A program made the position numbers and the translations under genes. 64,000 bases of DNA from Branchinecta lynchi. Taxonomy: Eukaryota; Arthropoda; Branchiopoda; Anostraca; Branchinectidae. The notes below the pieces were generated by a model, which was not told the DNA's origin, did not search any database, and worked only from the letters and a program-made list of their open reading frames with translations. Below, piece by piece: positions 29,456-42,090 of this stretch. Positions within the stretch are counted from its first letter, which is position 1. The number at the start of each line of letters is the position of its first letter. The stretch covers positions 3,882,561-3,946,560 of the forward strand of contig JAKZAP010000003.1 of assembly GCA_023053575.1 (NCBI GenBank). The letters run 5' to 3'.

Positions 29456-30812
29456 AAGACCAAAGGTTTCGATGGGATCCCAAAAATTCAATATCTGATC
29501 CAGACAACTGGGTCTTGTCTTAGCCAGATCCAGTCTTCGCCAGACTCCTTGAACATTTTTACAATTAAATTTCAGACTTGGATTCAGCATGCGTGTTTAC
29601 CCCTATAAGTCATATCTGTTTTGACGAAAACTTCCTGCCACTTCTGCCAATTTCCCGGTTCCGGCCGAACTCCAGAACTACTTGTCCAGCGAAAAAAGAA
29701 AGCTCAAAGACGAAATCAAAGTATCTTCTTTCCCCAGTAATGAACATCTAATCAACTTAAAATAGAAATTTAGCTTATAACAAATTTTCCGATTCCAGCC
29801 GGATTCCGGTCGAACTATATGTCCGGGTAAAATATGATTGTCATACAGGGACTCAGCATCTCTTCTTACCCCTAAATCGCTTATCTAATCAACTAGAAAT
29901 AAAACTTTGACTTCCAACAGATTTCCGGTTTTGGCCGGATTCCGGACGAAGTACATGTCCGGGTAGAAAATTGTTTTCACATAAGTATTCAGCATGTCTT
30001 CTTGCCCTAAATCGAACATCTAATCAACTCCAAATAAAACTTTTTATTTTGACAAACTTTCCGGTTTGGGCCGGATTCCGGTCAAAAATACTTGTCCGTC
30101 GAGAAAATAGTTTTCACCATCGTCTTCAGCATGTCTTCCTACCTCTAAATCGAACATCTAATCAACTTCAAATAAAACTTTTACTTTCAACAAACTTTCC
30201 GGTTTGGGCCGGATTCCGGGCGAAATACTTGTCCGTCGAGAAAATAGTTTTCACCATCGTCTTCAGCATGTCTTCCTACCCCTAAATCGAACATCTAATC
30301 AATTTCAAATAAAACTTTTACTTTCAACAAACTTTCCGGTTTGGGCCGGATTCCGGGCGAAATACCTGTCCGTCGAGAAAATAATTTTCACCATCGTCTT
30401 CAGCATGTCTTCCTACCCCTAAATCGAACATCTAATCAACTTCAAATAAAACTTTTACTTTCAAAAAACTTTCCGGTTTGGGCCGGATTCCGGGCGAAAT
30501 ACTTGTCCGTCGAGAAAATAGTTTTCACCATCGTCTTCAGCATGTCTTTTTACCCCATAATCGACTATCACATTAGCTGTTTCAAAATATTTTGTTTGTC
30601 CCTTAATTTGAATCCCCTCCCCCACCCCTAAATGTAGAGCTACAAAGCCCATCTACGAACTTGACTGGTCCGAAGACCCAACGAACCCTCACACCAAGTT
30701 TCATCAAAATATCTCGTTCCCTTCGAGAGTTATCGTGCTTACAAACGGACGGACAGACGGACAACTTTTGCGATGTCATAGGTATCCCTCCACTTACGTT
30801 TTGGGATCCCCA
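29456..30812 (+). repeat. GGGATCCC dispersed repeat family, copy 3 (longest)
   Basis: Four near-identical 137-bp tandem units (TTCCGGTTTGGGCCGGATTC at about 30059, 30197, 30334 and 30471) follow more diverged units. The 3' part and the terminal GGGATCCC (30801-30808) are intact. The tandem ORFs here are by-products of the repeat. Confidence 0.85.
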
Positions 30813-30986
30813 AAAAAAGACGGTCAGTTACTTACGTAACTGGAATTAGTCCTTAATCAGTGAATGTCAAGGTCCTACTATTCGGTATTTTTGAAATGCT
30901 GAATCGACATTTGCTTGTTCAACCAAATTTAATTTACGGATGTTCTATAGATAGTCCTTCAGCCCAAGCTGACTGTGAATCATATT

Positions 30987-31333
30987 TGACAGTGCAAAAC
31001 TGTCAAGTCAGCTACATTTTATGAGAGCTATGTTTCGGCCCTTCTTGGCAAGCTCTTCAGACTCAAGCCGCTGAAGCTGGAAAGTGAACTTGTGGAAAAA
31101 CAATTAAATGAAATCACATTTAATGAAATGAAATCACAGTACCAGCTTTAACTCCAACCAATTTTCAGAGAACAAGTTCATAAAATCAGATATTAATGAA
31201 GAATCTTTAGTTGTTTTTTCACAAGTTCATTTTCCAGCTTCAGAAGGCTTGAGCCTGAAGAGGACCCTTGCCAAGAAGGGCCGAAATATACCTCTAACAG
31301 AATGTAGCTGACTTGTCCGTTTTGTACCGTCAA
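30987..31333. mobile_element. Foldback element with arms of about 115 bp
   Basis: The left arm (AAGTCAGCTACATTTTATGA, TTTCGGCCCTTCTTGGCAAG) is repeated inverted on the right (CTTGCCAAGAAGGGCCGAAA, TAGCTGACTTGTCC). About 110 bp of AT-rich DNA separates the arms. Confidence 0.75.
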
Positions 31334-31339
31334 ATACGG

Positions 31340-33930
31340 ATGTTCTGTTTATGCCAGTAACTTTAATTTAAAAAAAAACGAAAGTGAGATTATACAAAAT
31401 AAAGCGCTCGTGTTTGGTGAATTAAAAAAATTGTCGCCACATCTGTTACCGAGATTTCAGTGTGTTGAAAGTCGTGCATGCGAGAGATCAATTTGGTATA
31501 TAGTGTATTAAATAAGTTTTCACTGTCGTATTTCAGCAATTTTTGAAGTTTGAATTCTGATTACCATGGTCATGATACGAGAATATAGATAGGCTTGTTA
31601 GTGAGCAACATAAAGAGTAGCAGAGGGTCATTTTCAGAAATAGTGGTATGATTCGAGGTATGATTGCTTGGAATAACCTACCGAAAAGCTTTAGGGAGTC
31701 TGACAGTCATGTATTGTTTAACAATAAATAAATAAAACTATTCTGGGTCATTAAGTTGGTGGTTTAAAAGTGGAATAAGATAAGGAGGATTGAAAGGGGG
31801 AAGGGTGAGGGGGCTTAGGAAGGGAAGTCGGTTAGGGGTGTTTGAAGAAACGGAGTTCTGATTTTAAAAAAATCTATAAATACTTTTTGGGCATTTGTTG
31901 TCGCTGAGGACGGACTATCGGTATAGGTGGTATCTTGGTAACGTTGAAGAATAAACAATTGGATACTTAAATCCTTTCAGGATTCGGCACATCATCAATT
32001 CCGTACAGAAAAGTTAAAATTTTTCTTCTTACCGATATTTCTTATGAACGTTTCTTTAATCCTGGCCCTTCTTTCTCATTTAAAACTCTGAGAGACTTAT
32101 AAATTTCGGTTTATTTTGGGATTTTTCCTTATGCGAGTAGTCTAATATTTTTACTTTTACCTGTTACTCTAATTTGGTGCGTTACAATTTTGGTAAGCAA
32201 AACGAACTATTTAGCGGAAGGTAGAAAGTGTAGTAAATCTGGCTGAGAGAATCTGATCATCTTTCCGCGGCCTGACGATCCCGTCAGGCAACAATTCAAA
32301 CCACTCTGTACATCGATTTAAGGATATGTTGTACTTACGGTCGTAATTCATTATACTTCAGTAGTATTTCCATCCATTATCGTTCCCGAGATTCTTCATT
32401 TTATAATTTTTAGAGTTTGTCGTCCAAGGCAAGGGCCATGGAAAGAAGCTAAAAACAGCCGGCCGACTGGAGTTTTCAGGTAAAGTGGTCAATTATCTAA
32501 GAATATCTGAGCAAAAATACCATGTGGTACGAGGTACCCTTAGAACACCTGAACAATGAAACCATACTTGAAAACACCATGGAGAATGCATTTACAGACA
32601 TGGCCACGGAGAGCATTCTTATCCTGAGCGTGACGTTTTCAAAATAGGGATGTTCGTTTCTGGAGGTTTGCACATGCAGACTCCAAGACAAAAAACGCAA
32701 CTCATTCAAATCTTGTATAGCGCTGGCCGGACCGTATTGGAATTTCTCCTAGATATACGTTTGGGCTTGACTGATTAAAAAATATTCCAGAAGAAGGGTT
32801 GATTGCGGAGACATTTGTTCATTGCTAAAATTGTTCGGTGCAGAAATAAGGACAGATGCAAAATGGAGCAAAAATCATAGCTTGGAAACACTATTTCGTA
32901 TTTGGATTGGGTTTTCTGCAGGCAATGTTAACGGAAGTCATACAGATAGGGATGATACTTGGTACTCTCTTCATTCTTCTTGGTACTCATTAAGGTGTCC
33001 CTTAAGGAAGCTCATCACGATGATATACACTTGATTTGTGGTGCTTTCTATATTTTTTTTTACGACTACACATTCGGCATAATCCCCAAAGTACGAATCC
33101 CAAAAATGCGACTTGTATTAAAACCACCGGCCCACACTTCCGGCTTGTTGTTCGAAAATCCTTGCTCGCATATCAAACCCGTAAACCTGGGTAAGACCAT
33201 TGATAAGTAAAAGGCTTAAGTATTAAGGCTTAAGTATCGTTCTGAAGATGACTCACTAAGTTCTGAATCTATTTATGGTCCGGCTGATGACTCAAGGAAA
33301 TGTTACTAGAAAAAACCTCACCGGAATCAGCATCCGGTTAGGGTCGGAAAATCCGTGCTCATATATTCAATCGTGAGTACTGTCGTGAGAAGTCCGAGGG
33401 TCGGAGACGAGTTCGTTGAGGAGCTTGCGACTGTGAATCAACGAACCGGGCTCCGACCCCATTTTTGTGTTACAACGCTCAACGCGCATCTTTGAGTTCG
33501 GACGCTATGAGAATATATCTGTTATGACCCTTTCACACACAAATTTTTTTTTTATAAGTGTCATAATGGAAATTTTGGTTCGAAACATATAATTTACAAT
33601 AGGTCATAACAGAGATGTCCTTGGAATTGATAACAACATTTAACACAAAGCTGCGCAACCATGACAGTGTTATTTGTTTTCAAACTTCCGACAGTGTTTG
33701 ATCTTAATTGTATCACTTCTGTATAAAACAAGTGTAAATGGAGGATCAAACCCAGTCACAAGGTCGAACGACATAAACCTGGCATAATAGGATCAACCAT
33801 AGTTTGACAAAAAAAATTACAAAATATTAAATTAAATATTATCATTTAGCTGTCTTAAATTGTTTCGGTGCAAATTGTATATTTCATAATAATTATAATA
33901 ATAACACTTTTTATTTCAGCGTAAGCCATA
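31340..33930. other. Long intron segment with little recognisable
   Basis: A possible LINE tail scrap (IAWNNLPKSFRESDS, plus strand, about 31665-31710) and a G/C-rich hairpin near 33398-33462 (GGGTCGGAG paired with CTCCGACCC) are all I can point to. Confidence 0.4.
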
Positions 33931-33980
33931 TAAACAACACAAAAAGTTAAAATATAACAAGCGAGTACAAACTATCTACA

Positions 33981-34628
33981 TCATGGTGGCTCAGGGTCGA
34001 GCAAATGACTCCATATCGGAAGATTGAAGAATAGTGGGTTTGCAGCAAACTCCACTAAATCATTCCGCGACTCAATTAGACGACAAAAAAACGATGTTTT
34101 CAACTTCGTTTCAATTTCAATAAATGTGCAACAATGGTTCGACACAAACGCTTGGCTGATGCTAGCTCGGAATTGTAGCTTTGCTAACCGACGGAAAACA
34201 CGCTTATAACAAGCTTCTAGGTTCAAACTTGATCTTTTCGTATGGTTATACACCAGGGGTAACGCGAAAAATGAATAGCAGTACGTCCTAAACAAATGCA
34301 CTTTAACAACAAGACTCACGTCATTAAATTTCCAAATTAGGACGTTCCCCCGCTTACATAGGCTATGGGTAAGCTCTAAAATATGGGAATCATCCCGCAC
34401 CTTATTACTAATCAAAAAACCTAAATACTTAAACTCTGAAACGTAATCCAGTGTACGCATAGAAAGCACCACCGGAAGACGGGGAAGATCACATCCATAG
34501 AAGTGTTGGTTGTCCTCATTTAGAGCGGTGTACGAGCACATTACTATAATATAATTTTCAGGGGGGGGGGGGGGGGTCGAAGGCTCCACGGCCTCAACAG
34601 AGCTTATTCCGGCACTGGTTTTCAACAT
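33981..34628 (-). pseudogene. LINE reverse transcriptase, C-terminal fragment (215 codons)
   Basis: Minus-strand ORF with the post-palm region of LINE RTs: 'VSEFKYLGFLISNKVRDDSH' (the 'FKYLG..I......D..DI' motif), then 'LCKRGNVLIWKFNDVS', 'VKVHLFRTYCYSFFALPLVY' and 'ACYKRVFRRL'. The catalytic YADD region and the endonuclease are missing. A poly(G/C) run lies in its 5' part. The open frame suggests a fairly young truncated insertion. Confidence 0.75.
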
Positions 34629-34939
34629 TACTTTGAGTCGTTTTCACTAATCTGCTATAAATAGCGGGGCCCATATTAGGAACCCACTCTGCCTCTTTGG
34701 CGATCCCGCACTGTTGAAAGCTGGCGGCTATTATTATTAATAATACTAATAGCAAAAATCTTCACAACGCCGCGAACATCTGGTTACGCGTCGGAATAAG
34801 CCACGGTCAATTGATTAACCGTGAACCTACATGAACGATCATGGTGAAAACTGGCGGCTAATTGCGACACTACAAGCTGTGTCAATTCGACCTTATGCAC
34901 ATCGGCCGGAAATGTTACCGGAAAACCCATTAGCCTACC

Positions 34940-35215
34940 TTGGAGCGTGTTCCACCCTTCTAACAATAGTAACTATTAGTTACTATTTTCGTTGCAACCT
35001 CGTAAAAAGTTAATACGCTGACCGCTCCAACCATCTCGAAATTGTAACTAATAGTTACTATTTGCTTACCATGCTTGGGAGCGTAGTAAGCGTGGTAACT
35101 ACATATCTCTGTAACGTGATTGGCCGGATTCCTGTGGCATGATGTTCTGTTCGAAAATAGAAATTGTTCCAGCCGATTCGTTCCGTTCCAATAATTACTA
35201 GTAACGTACAATAAC
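34940..35215. repeat. Foldback repeat family 'GTTCCA', copy c
   Basis: Starts GGAGCGTGTTCCACCCTTCT, with AACAATAGTAACTATTAGTT palindromes. It interrupts a low-copy repeat (TGGCGGCTAATTG) present on both sides and again near 35618. Confidence 0.7.
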
Positions 35216-35663
35216 GATCATGTTGAACACTGGCGGCTAATTGTGGTATAGCAATGGCTCTCCAGTAATTTTTGACCGTATGTAAACTGACCGGATATAT
35301 CACCGAAAAAACCCGAAAATCGATTAGCCTACCTTGATCCTTATGCAAATCTTAAGGAAATGTTACTGGAAAAATTATGACCAACGGAAACATCCGGTAT
35401 ATTACAAGATATATAATTTGTGTTAGATTTATAGGGTACGTTGTTGTTGTTATAGTAAAATTTTTAACAAGCACTGCATGTTCGAATTAGTGTCTCCACA
35501 GTGCTTGTGTCATGTATTTGTATTTTTGTGTAAAATTAAAAACACTCGAACTTGAACATCCGGTTACGATCCAAAAACCCGCGGTCAATTATTAATCGTG
35601 AACAACATTTCAAAATCTGGCGGCTAATTGCGGTGTTGCAAGGGCTCTCCTGTCAATTAGAGC

Positions 35664-36172
35664 GTGTTCCATCCTATTTACCGTAGTTACTACGCATGAC
35701 GTCGCGAATTCGACGTGGCTTCTTGGCGCATGGATTCCTAGTTATCACTCTTACTATGCTCCTGAGCGTGGTAAGCAAATAGTTACTAGGTTACTATTTC
35801 GAGAAGGTTGGAACGGGCAGCGTAGTAACTTTTCACGAAGAGCGTGTTCCGCCCTTCTAACAACAGTAACTATTAGTTACTATTTTCGTTCCAACGCTGA
35901 CCGTTCCAACCTTCTCGAAATAGTAACTAATAATATCTACTTGCTTACCATACTTGGGAGCGTGGTAACTCGCTTCTCTGTAACCTGATTGGTCGGATTC
36001 ACCCGTGGCATAATATTCTGCTGGAAGATAGAAAATTGTTCCAGCCTTGACGGCGAAAAGCCAGAATTTGTGACATCACGCGTAGTAACTACGGTAAGTA
36101 CAATGGAGCACGATCGAGGTTCGAACGAAAATAGTAACTAATAATTACTATTGTTAGACGGCTGGAACACGC
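35664..36172. repeat. Foldback repeat family 'GTTCCA', copy d (two head-to-head units)
   Basis: AGAGCGTGTTCCATCCTATT at the left, an internal AGAGCGTGTTCCGCCCTTCT near 35840, and GGCTGGAACACGCTTCC at the right end. Two copies appear fused in inverted fashion. Confidence 0.7.
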
Positions 36173-36536
36173 TTCCAACGGTATGCAAACCGCGAATCCA
36201 GACAACCGTTTTCGTCGAGACGGATCTGGAGGGTGGAGCCAGGCCAAAACGTCTGGAAATGCGGGGCGGGGCGTTGGACACCCCAGGTTCCAGATGTCTG
36301 GAAGGTGCCATAGAGGTAACACCTTCGCGAGATAAGGGAGAGTGATTGACAGTTGTGACTGGGATGCAAGAGATATGTGAACTGCGAAGGGGACATCTAA
36401 AAAACGCTGAAGAGCAGCAAAATCAGCGGTCATCATGATCATGAAAATTCGGAAGGGATGGCTTAACTGTACGGAAGCCCCGGAAATCTGGAAGGTGAAG
36501 CCTGGCTTTTACCGGAAAAAACGGAAAATCCATTAC

Positions 36537-36639
36537 CTTGATCTTTACTGCAAGATACGACCATACAGCAGTCATCACTTGGGTCCGGAACTAATTGGCA
36601 ACCAAGCTCGACGACATCAGGTTGCGGAGGACACCGAGG
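36537..36639 (-). CDS. VWC-domain gene, small exon (most 5' seen)
   Basis: A 103-bp exon, acceptor TTATTTTTCAG, donor GTAATG, coding for the last part of a VWC domain (PRCPPQPDVVELGC, DPSDDCCMVVSC). It starts in phase 0 and ends in phase 1, matching the 24874-25617 exon. The exon carrying the first half of this domain was not found and may lie outside the window or beyond the transposon nest. Confidence 0.75.
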
Positions 36640-36773
36640 CTGAAAAATAAATGGAAATAGACGGTTGTCAGTACAGCAAAGGAGTAAGTAATTTAATTTC
36701 ACCCGGCATTTTGGAAAGCCGAGTATACATAATAAAAGAAATAATAACACGAGTTTTAAGCTCACATGGCACT

Positions 36774-37345
36774 TGCAAGCATACGTAGTATAAGGGTATC
36801 AGCTAAAATTTTCGCTGTCTTGAGTCACAGATAGATCATGGCCCGTGGGGCTTTCGGATTCATGAAAATGTATGGTTTAGTCAAAAATATGCTTTGCCAT
36901 TTCAATACGCAGTTTAAGGAAGCTATTTTTAAGCGAATGTGTCACTGAATAGACCAGATGGTTTAGGCATAGTTCATTTTATACATTATTTTGTACTCCT
37001 TAGTTCTTAAAAAAAAAAAAAAAAAAAAAGGACTGGCGCACAAATGATCATGGGCTCTTGGGATCAAGAAAGTGTATCGTTGGCTCGAAAGTATTTTGTT
37101 TGCACTTTGCGGCTAAGATGCGCACTTTAAGGGGACTAAAACTGAATTTGTAAGCATATACTTGAGGCACAGATGATCCTGGGCCCTTGGATATCATAAA
37201 ATGTATCGTTTATGAAAATTTTTCCCACACTTTGCGGTAAGATTTAAGGGCACTAAAACCTCATTTGTAAGCATATTGAGGTACACAAAATCATGGGCCC
37301 TCATGGATTCTGAAACTGTATCGTTAGATCAGAAACACGCCCTCT
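36774..37345. repeat. Degenerate tandem repeat, about 120 bp by 4-5
   Basis: Units share ATCATGGGC(C/T)C, a ...TGTATCGTT... block, ACTTTGCGG and GTAAGCATA. A poly(A) run interrupts at about 37009-37030. Confidence 0.7.
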
Positions 37346-37449
37346 TGTCTATTACCGAACTTCCTTAACTAGATCCGACCAACTGGTCAAAAGTTATGCA
37401 TGACACAAAATCCCGGCAATCTGGATTCTAATTCCCTCCACTCTCCCGA

Positions 37450-38240
37450 AGATGGCCGGATCGGGGAAAGGACTGCTTCCAAATCAATCTCATCGGATCC
37501 CTAATACACTTGCCGAATTTCATCGCAAGTGCATCGGTAAGTACCTCAACTCGCGATCAATGGGATTCCGCGAAAACCCCTCTAGCCCCCCCCCCCCCCA
37601 AAATACGCTGATCCGGTCCGTTTCTATCAAAATGTATTCATAACTCATCCTTGTTGTTCCCACGAAGCTTCATCCCGATCCCTCCACTCTAAGCCTGTCC
37701 CGTGATTTCCGTTCCCCCTCCAACCTCTCCCCCTAGAGTTGTCGGATCTCGTCCGGACATCAAATGTGACATTCGGGATCCGAGCTCTGTCCAACTGTCA
37801 AGTTTCATCTGTGTCCGATGCCCCCTTCGAAAGTTATGCTTGCCTCAAGATCCCGGATTTCCCCCTCTCCTCTCCCCCCACCCGATGGTCGGATCGAAGA
37901 AGTGACTATTCTCAAGTCAATCTGGCCGGGTCCCTGATAAGCCTGCCTAGTTTCATCGTCCTAGCGCACCTGGAAGTACCTTAACCCGTGAAAACCGGAA
38001 TTCTGGGAACCACCGTCCAACTCCCCCCACAGTGCCGGATCCGATCCGACTATGTCAACGATACATCTAGGGGATCTGTGTTTGTTCTTCATTCAATCAA
38101 TTTTCAATCAATCAATCAAGTTTATTCCAAATAGCTAAAGCTCGAAGTGGATCATATCAAGTTTCATCTCGATCCCTCCACTCTAAGCGTGTCATGGCAG
38201 GCTACCCCCTTTCCAACTCCCCCCACAGTTGTCGGTTGCA
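37450..38240. repeat. Degenerate direct repeat, period about 435 bp, C-rich
   Basis: GATGGCCGGATCGGGGAAAG at 37450 and GATGGTCGGATCGAAGAAG at about 37884 begin related segments containing AGTTTCATC and TCCCTCCACTCTAAGC blocks. No coding. Confidence 0.6.
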
Positions 38241-38575
38241 CATCAGATAACAGAAATGTATGGCCTTGGGCCAGGAAACAGGATTAAAGATCATGCGCTG
38301 GTTGTATCCAGTCTAGTTGTCGATGACTTTTGGTAGAGATGAGGAGATTTTTTTTTTTTTTTACTTGAATCCTGAACTTGAAACTTATCCGTCAGCGTGA
38401 GGTTGTGGCATACTTTTGAAAGATGGAGCAGGCAACATCTGGTCCTATGTTAACATGTCTTACCATTGCTTTATACAATTGTAATCGTGTTATACAAGTG
38501 TAATCACGATCAGCTATTTTGTCCGGTTTAATACTTGGCTTGGGCCTTTCCCATATTTGTATACTTCGCTGTATT

Positions 38576-39040
38576 ACGCAGTCGAGTTACAAATAAATTA
38601 GTACTACTATCAGGGACTCGCCCGCCTTTCAGGGGGCTTGTCAATGAGAGATTTCCGATGCGCTGTTGACCGAGCGCCAGATAGTTCGAGAAATACCCAC
38701 GAGGATAAAATACCCGACTATCAAGATAGACACAATTTTTCGCAGCTGTTGTGCTGAACAAGGGATATTTCTCTGTAATGGAAGAGTATCCTGGATCTTT
38801 TGTCCTAGCTTCGGTACCTGGTGGCATGCTGAATAGTCCTGACTTGTGCCAACAAATTTTGTCTATCTGAGCAAGAACGCCGATTCGACCCAAGCGGAAT
38901 TTTTGGAAACTAGGTGAGGCTCGGGCAACATAGCAACATAGACGCATAGGAGATGACAAGCCCCCTGAATGGCGAGTCATTACAGGAAATGTATGGGTCC
39001 CTGATAATAGTACTAATTTATTTGTAACCGCTTGACGACA
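38576..39040. mobile_element. Foldback/MITE with termini of about 45 bp
   Basis: Left: GTTACAAATAAATTAGTACT then TATCAGGGAC. The right end carries the inverted equivalent (AGTACTAATTTATTTGTAAC). CAGGGGGCTTGTC blocks inside are also inverted. Confidence 0.75.
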
Positions 39041-39054
39041 CTATGCCAAGAAGC

Positions 39055-39535
39055 TTGAATGTTAAAGCACAACTCTTACTAGAATTGATCTTTTCCCTAT
39101 AAAATGGGTCAGAAAAAACGTTTTAAAAAATGACCAATACTTTCCAACTGAAACTAGCGATTCTCTTGTTAGCGCTTGTCGATTATATCCAGCCTTCCTG
39201 CTCTCCGACGCACCTTCTGGGCGCAAAAGATTTGAAAACTGAACGTGCCTTTGTTTAAAAGTGGGAAAACTAAGCAAATAAAAGAAGTAATAAACAGAAG
39301 ATTGTCACATCGTTATGTGTGAAAGTTTTGTCAGCGGACAATGAAGATTCCGGCAAACTTTTCGTTGGGTGACGGGAAAACTCGGCAAGGCTGAAAAAGC
39401 GTTAAAGATTCGTAGTTCCGAAAGGAAACAATGGAGAAAGGTGGGGATTTTAGAAGCCTATAATTCCATATGGGAGCTAAGTATATTATAAAAGGCAGAA
39501 TAAGCAAGAGGGGTCCTTTAAAAGTTTAATTATAT
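39055..39535 (+). repeat. Dispersed repeat R, copy 2
   Basis: Shares ordered blocks with 63150-64000: AGCACAACTCTTACTAGAA, AGCGCTTGTCG, GAAAACTGAACG, AAAACTCGGCA, TATAATTCCATA and GAGGGGTCCTTTAA. It shows the uninterrupted sequence CCCTATAAAATGG where the other copy has an insertion. Confidence 0.75.
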
Positions 39536-39779
39536 AGTACACTAAAAGGATAAACACAGCATTCGTATATTGCGCTACAAGCAGGTGATCGTCATGTTTA
39601 AGTAGCCTTCATTTGATGCGCGGCTGAGGGCCAGCCATCCGTCACTTCCCCTATTTTCCAAGTACCCGTTTTACAACTGCTCGCTGACATGCGACTGCGA
39701 TACAAGACCGCCATCTTGAGACGGGTCCATCTTCAACAAAACAGACATTTCGGCCATATCCGGTGTTTTATCGATGACC

Positions 39780-40720
39780 AACTACTAATCAAGCCCAAAG
39801 GTTTCAGTGAGATCCCAAAGAGGAATATTTAAGAGCCTGTCGGAACCCCTAGGCTTGTAACAGAGCCTTCAGCGAAATCAATTACGTAAGCATTATCCAC
39901 TACCCAATACCTTACTAAAGTTACCCACTACCATATGCCATTTGACTTTTTACTATGCCTACTCAAGTATTGATTATGAGACAATGTGGGACTAACAGAA
40001 ACTAGTCGACTTGGAGCGCTGAACTGGAAATCAAACGAATTTTGCTATTCTTCAACATTTCCTGAATTTCGAATATCTTTGCACTTAAAATATCTCTTAC
40101 ATCCCAGTCACAGCCAGTGTTGCCATTCGACCTGATGATGAACTACCATCAAGACCGAAGGTTCCCATGGGATCCCAAAGGAGAATATTTACAGCGCATG
40201 ATCAATGATTAATTAGACCAAAAGTTTTGATGGGATCCCAAAGGGGAATATTTTGAGGACTTCTCTGGTCCAGACAATCGAGTCTAACAGATTTTCGAAA
40301 CCCGTAACAGACCTTTCAGCAAAATTAATTCGTAACAATTTTACCGAAAAGAATATCAGATTTAATTAGGTTCATTCGTAAACTTCCGGCTTTGCTAGGA
40401 TCCCGACCAAACTATCCACCCATGGCGAGAACAAATAGTGTTTACCAACTCACAGTGCCATTTGCAAGTACATCAACCTTCCAACCAGTTTATTGGATTA
40501 CATCCATGTTTCCATCACTGATTACGACAAAACGATTAATCCGCTGATAAAACTAAGAAAGGATACGGACTCGGCATCCATTTTTACCCCCAATCGAAAG
40601 ATATAATCGTCTTCAGTGTTCTGGCATTTCAACCAAACTTCCAATTTTTCCGGAATTCCAATCAAATTACTTGTCCGGCGAAGAATATAAATATCATATA
40701 CGGATTCAGCATGTACTTTA
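39780..40720 (+). repeat. GGGATCCC family, copy 4 (degenerate)
   Basis: Three partial starts (about 39786, 40145 and 40203) with AGGTTTC...GATCCCAAAG, then TTCCGGC blocks and CGGATTCAGCATGTAC at 40701. Confidence 0.65.
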
Positions 40721-41468
40721 GCCCCCCAGGCCAGTGGTTCCCAGCCATTTCCGTACCGCGTACCCAGGGGCGCCGCAAGTGCATTTTCGGTGGGGGGGTG
40801 CAGAGCCAAAATTTTACCGAATCCTAGAACTAAGAATTTGAGATTTAAATTACGGAACAGAAACGATTACGTAGGAAGATTAACAATAAAGGGCAGCATG
40901 ACAGACGATAAGCCGACTATTAGGCAGCGTTCTGGCGAAGCCCACATGGAGAATATATTGCCGGGCTTAATTGCAGTAGCTGCTTCTATCTATTATAGCC
41001 AATAGAAAATTAAATCAAGCGCCGCAGGCGAAAATTTTCGAAAACTATTTTTTTTTTTCTGTAGGCTAAAATCTAACTGCTTCTCTCACAAATTCTATCA
41101 TTTACCGTTGATTAAATACCGAGACTCTAAGAAGTTTCAGAAACCGGATGGAGCGACGTTCCGGCAGTAGCAGCAACTATAGCCTAGTCAATATACTACC
41201 CATAATCACATATAGTGAGCGCCGCAGGCGAAATTTTTGTTGCTTTTAATTTTAATTTCCATCCAAATTCTAGCTTTTAATGTTTCGAAATCTCAATCCT
41301 AAAACTGGAATATTCCGCAAAGTGCTGCAGGCGGAATTTTCGAAATATTTATGAACAGATATTCTTTTTGGAATCCAAAATAAAAGTAAGGACTATCGAT
41401 GATATCATACATCATCCCTTTTGTCTGCGACCAGTGCTTCAGTCGACCTCTTCTGAGTTTCCAGGTTC

Positions 41469-41474
41469 ATGGTA
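41469..41474. other. Target-site duplication of Polinton copy 2, left
   Basis: ATGGTA, identical to 54540-54545. The 6-bp length is typical of Polinton integrase. Confidence 0.93.
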
Positions 41475-42090
41475 AGTAGTTATATAAAGGGGGTTCTGGC
41501 CCACCCTTCCCCCAATTTCAAAACCCCATTTTAACATCAATTTCTTAAATTTTAACATCCTTTTTACCAAATTACCCCCCTTTTTAAGAACATTTTTATT
41601 TTCTTACTTCCAAAATAAAGGATACAAGAAATGAGAAATATTACCCTTTACTACATATAAAATACTACAATGTACACTACTTCTTTTTTTTTTTTACATT
41701 TTTCATTTTTTATTCAAATATTACTGAGTAAACAGTTCTAAATCCACATATGTTTCTTTGTTCTTGTTTTCGCGTACAATCGGTTGCAAAACCAGATTTT
41801 TCTTTAAAAGTAATTCGTTAGCAATGGCATTATATTTCTGTGTTATAAACAAATCACAGGGTTTGTCATTATGATTAATAACTACAACCAACTTATCACC
41901 ATATTTTGTCTTAGCAATTCTCATTTTAACAATAGTATATTTCAATCCTAGAACTAGTTCTTCTTTCCTGATTGTCTCATTGTATTTATTCATTCTGATT
42001 GTATTCAAGACTTCCTTTGTGGACTCCATTTATTAGGGGATGATTTTATTAAATAAAAATCCAGACTCACAAACTCACATACATATTTTT
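41475..42090. repeat. Left terminal inverted repeat, copy 2
   Basis: It matches the complement of 53924-54539. The inner end reaches beyond the terminal ORF into sequence that, at the right end, is the last codons of the major capsid gene. So the left repeat holds a dead copy of the capsid gene's tail. Weaker similarity continues to about 42109. Confidence 0.93.
41721..42029 (-). CDS. Terminal-repeat protein (102 aa), left copy in Polinton 2
   Basis: Same protein as 11461-11769 and 53985-54293, read outward to the left terminus from CCCCTAATAAATG. A 'KTKYGDKL' beta-hairpin-like block suggests a small OB-fold protein, possibly binding ssDNA. Because it lies inside the inverted repeat the element carries two complete genes for it, which gives double dosage and lets the two be homogenised by recombination or during replication. 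Confidence 0.78.
   Translation of the reverse strand: MESTKEVLNTIRMNKYNETIRKEELVLGLKYTIVKMRIAKTKYGDKLVVVINHNDKPCDLFITQKYNAIANELLLKKNLVLQPIVRENKNKETYVDLELFTQ

Noticed and set aside
29971..30631. Series of similar ORFs (MGRIPGEI...)
   Set aside because: They are translations of 137-bp tandem units in a non-coding repeat family.
33398..33462. G/C-rich hairpin as a structured RNA gene
   Set aside because: A single imperfect hairpin without promoter or family resemblance; not enough to call.
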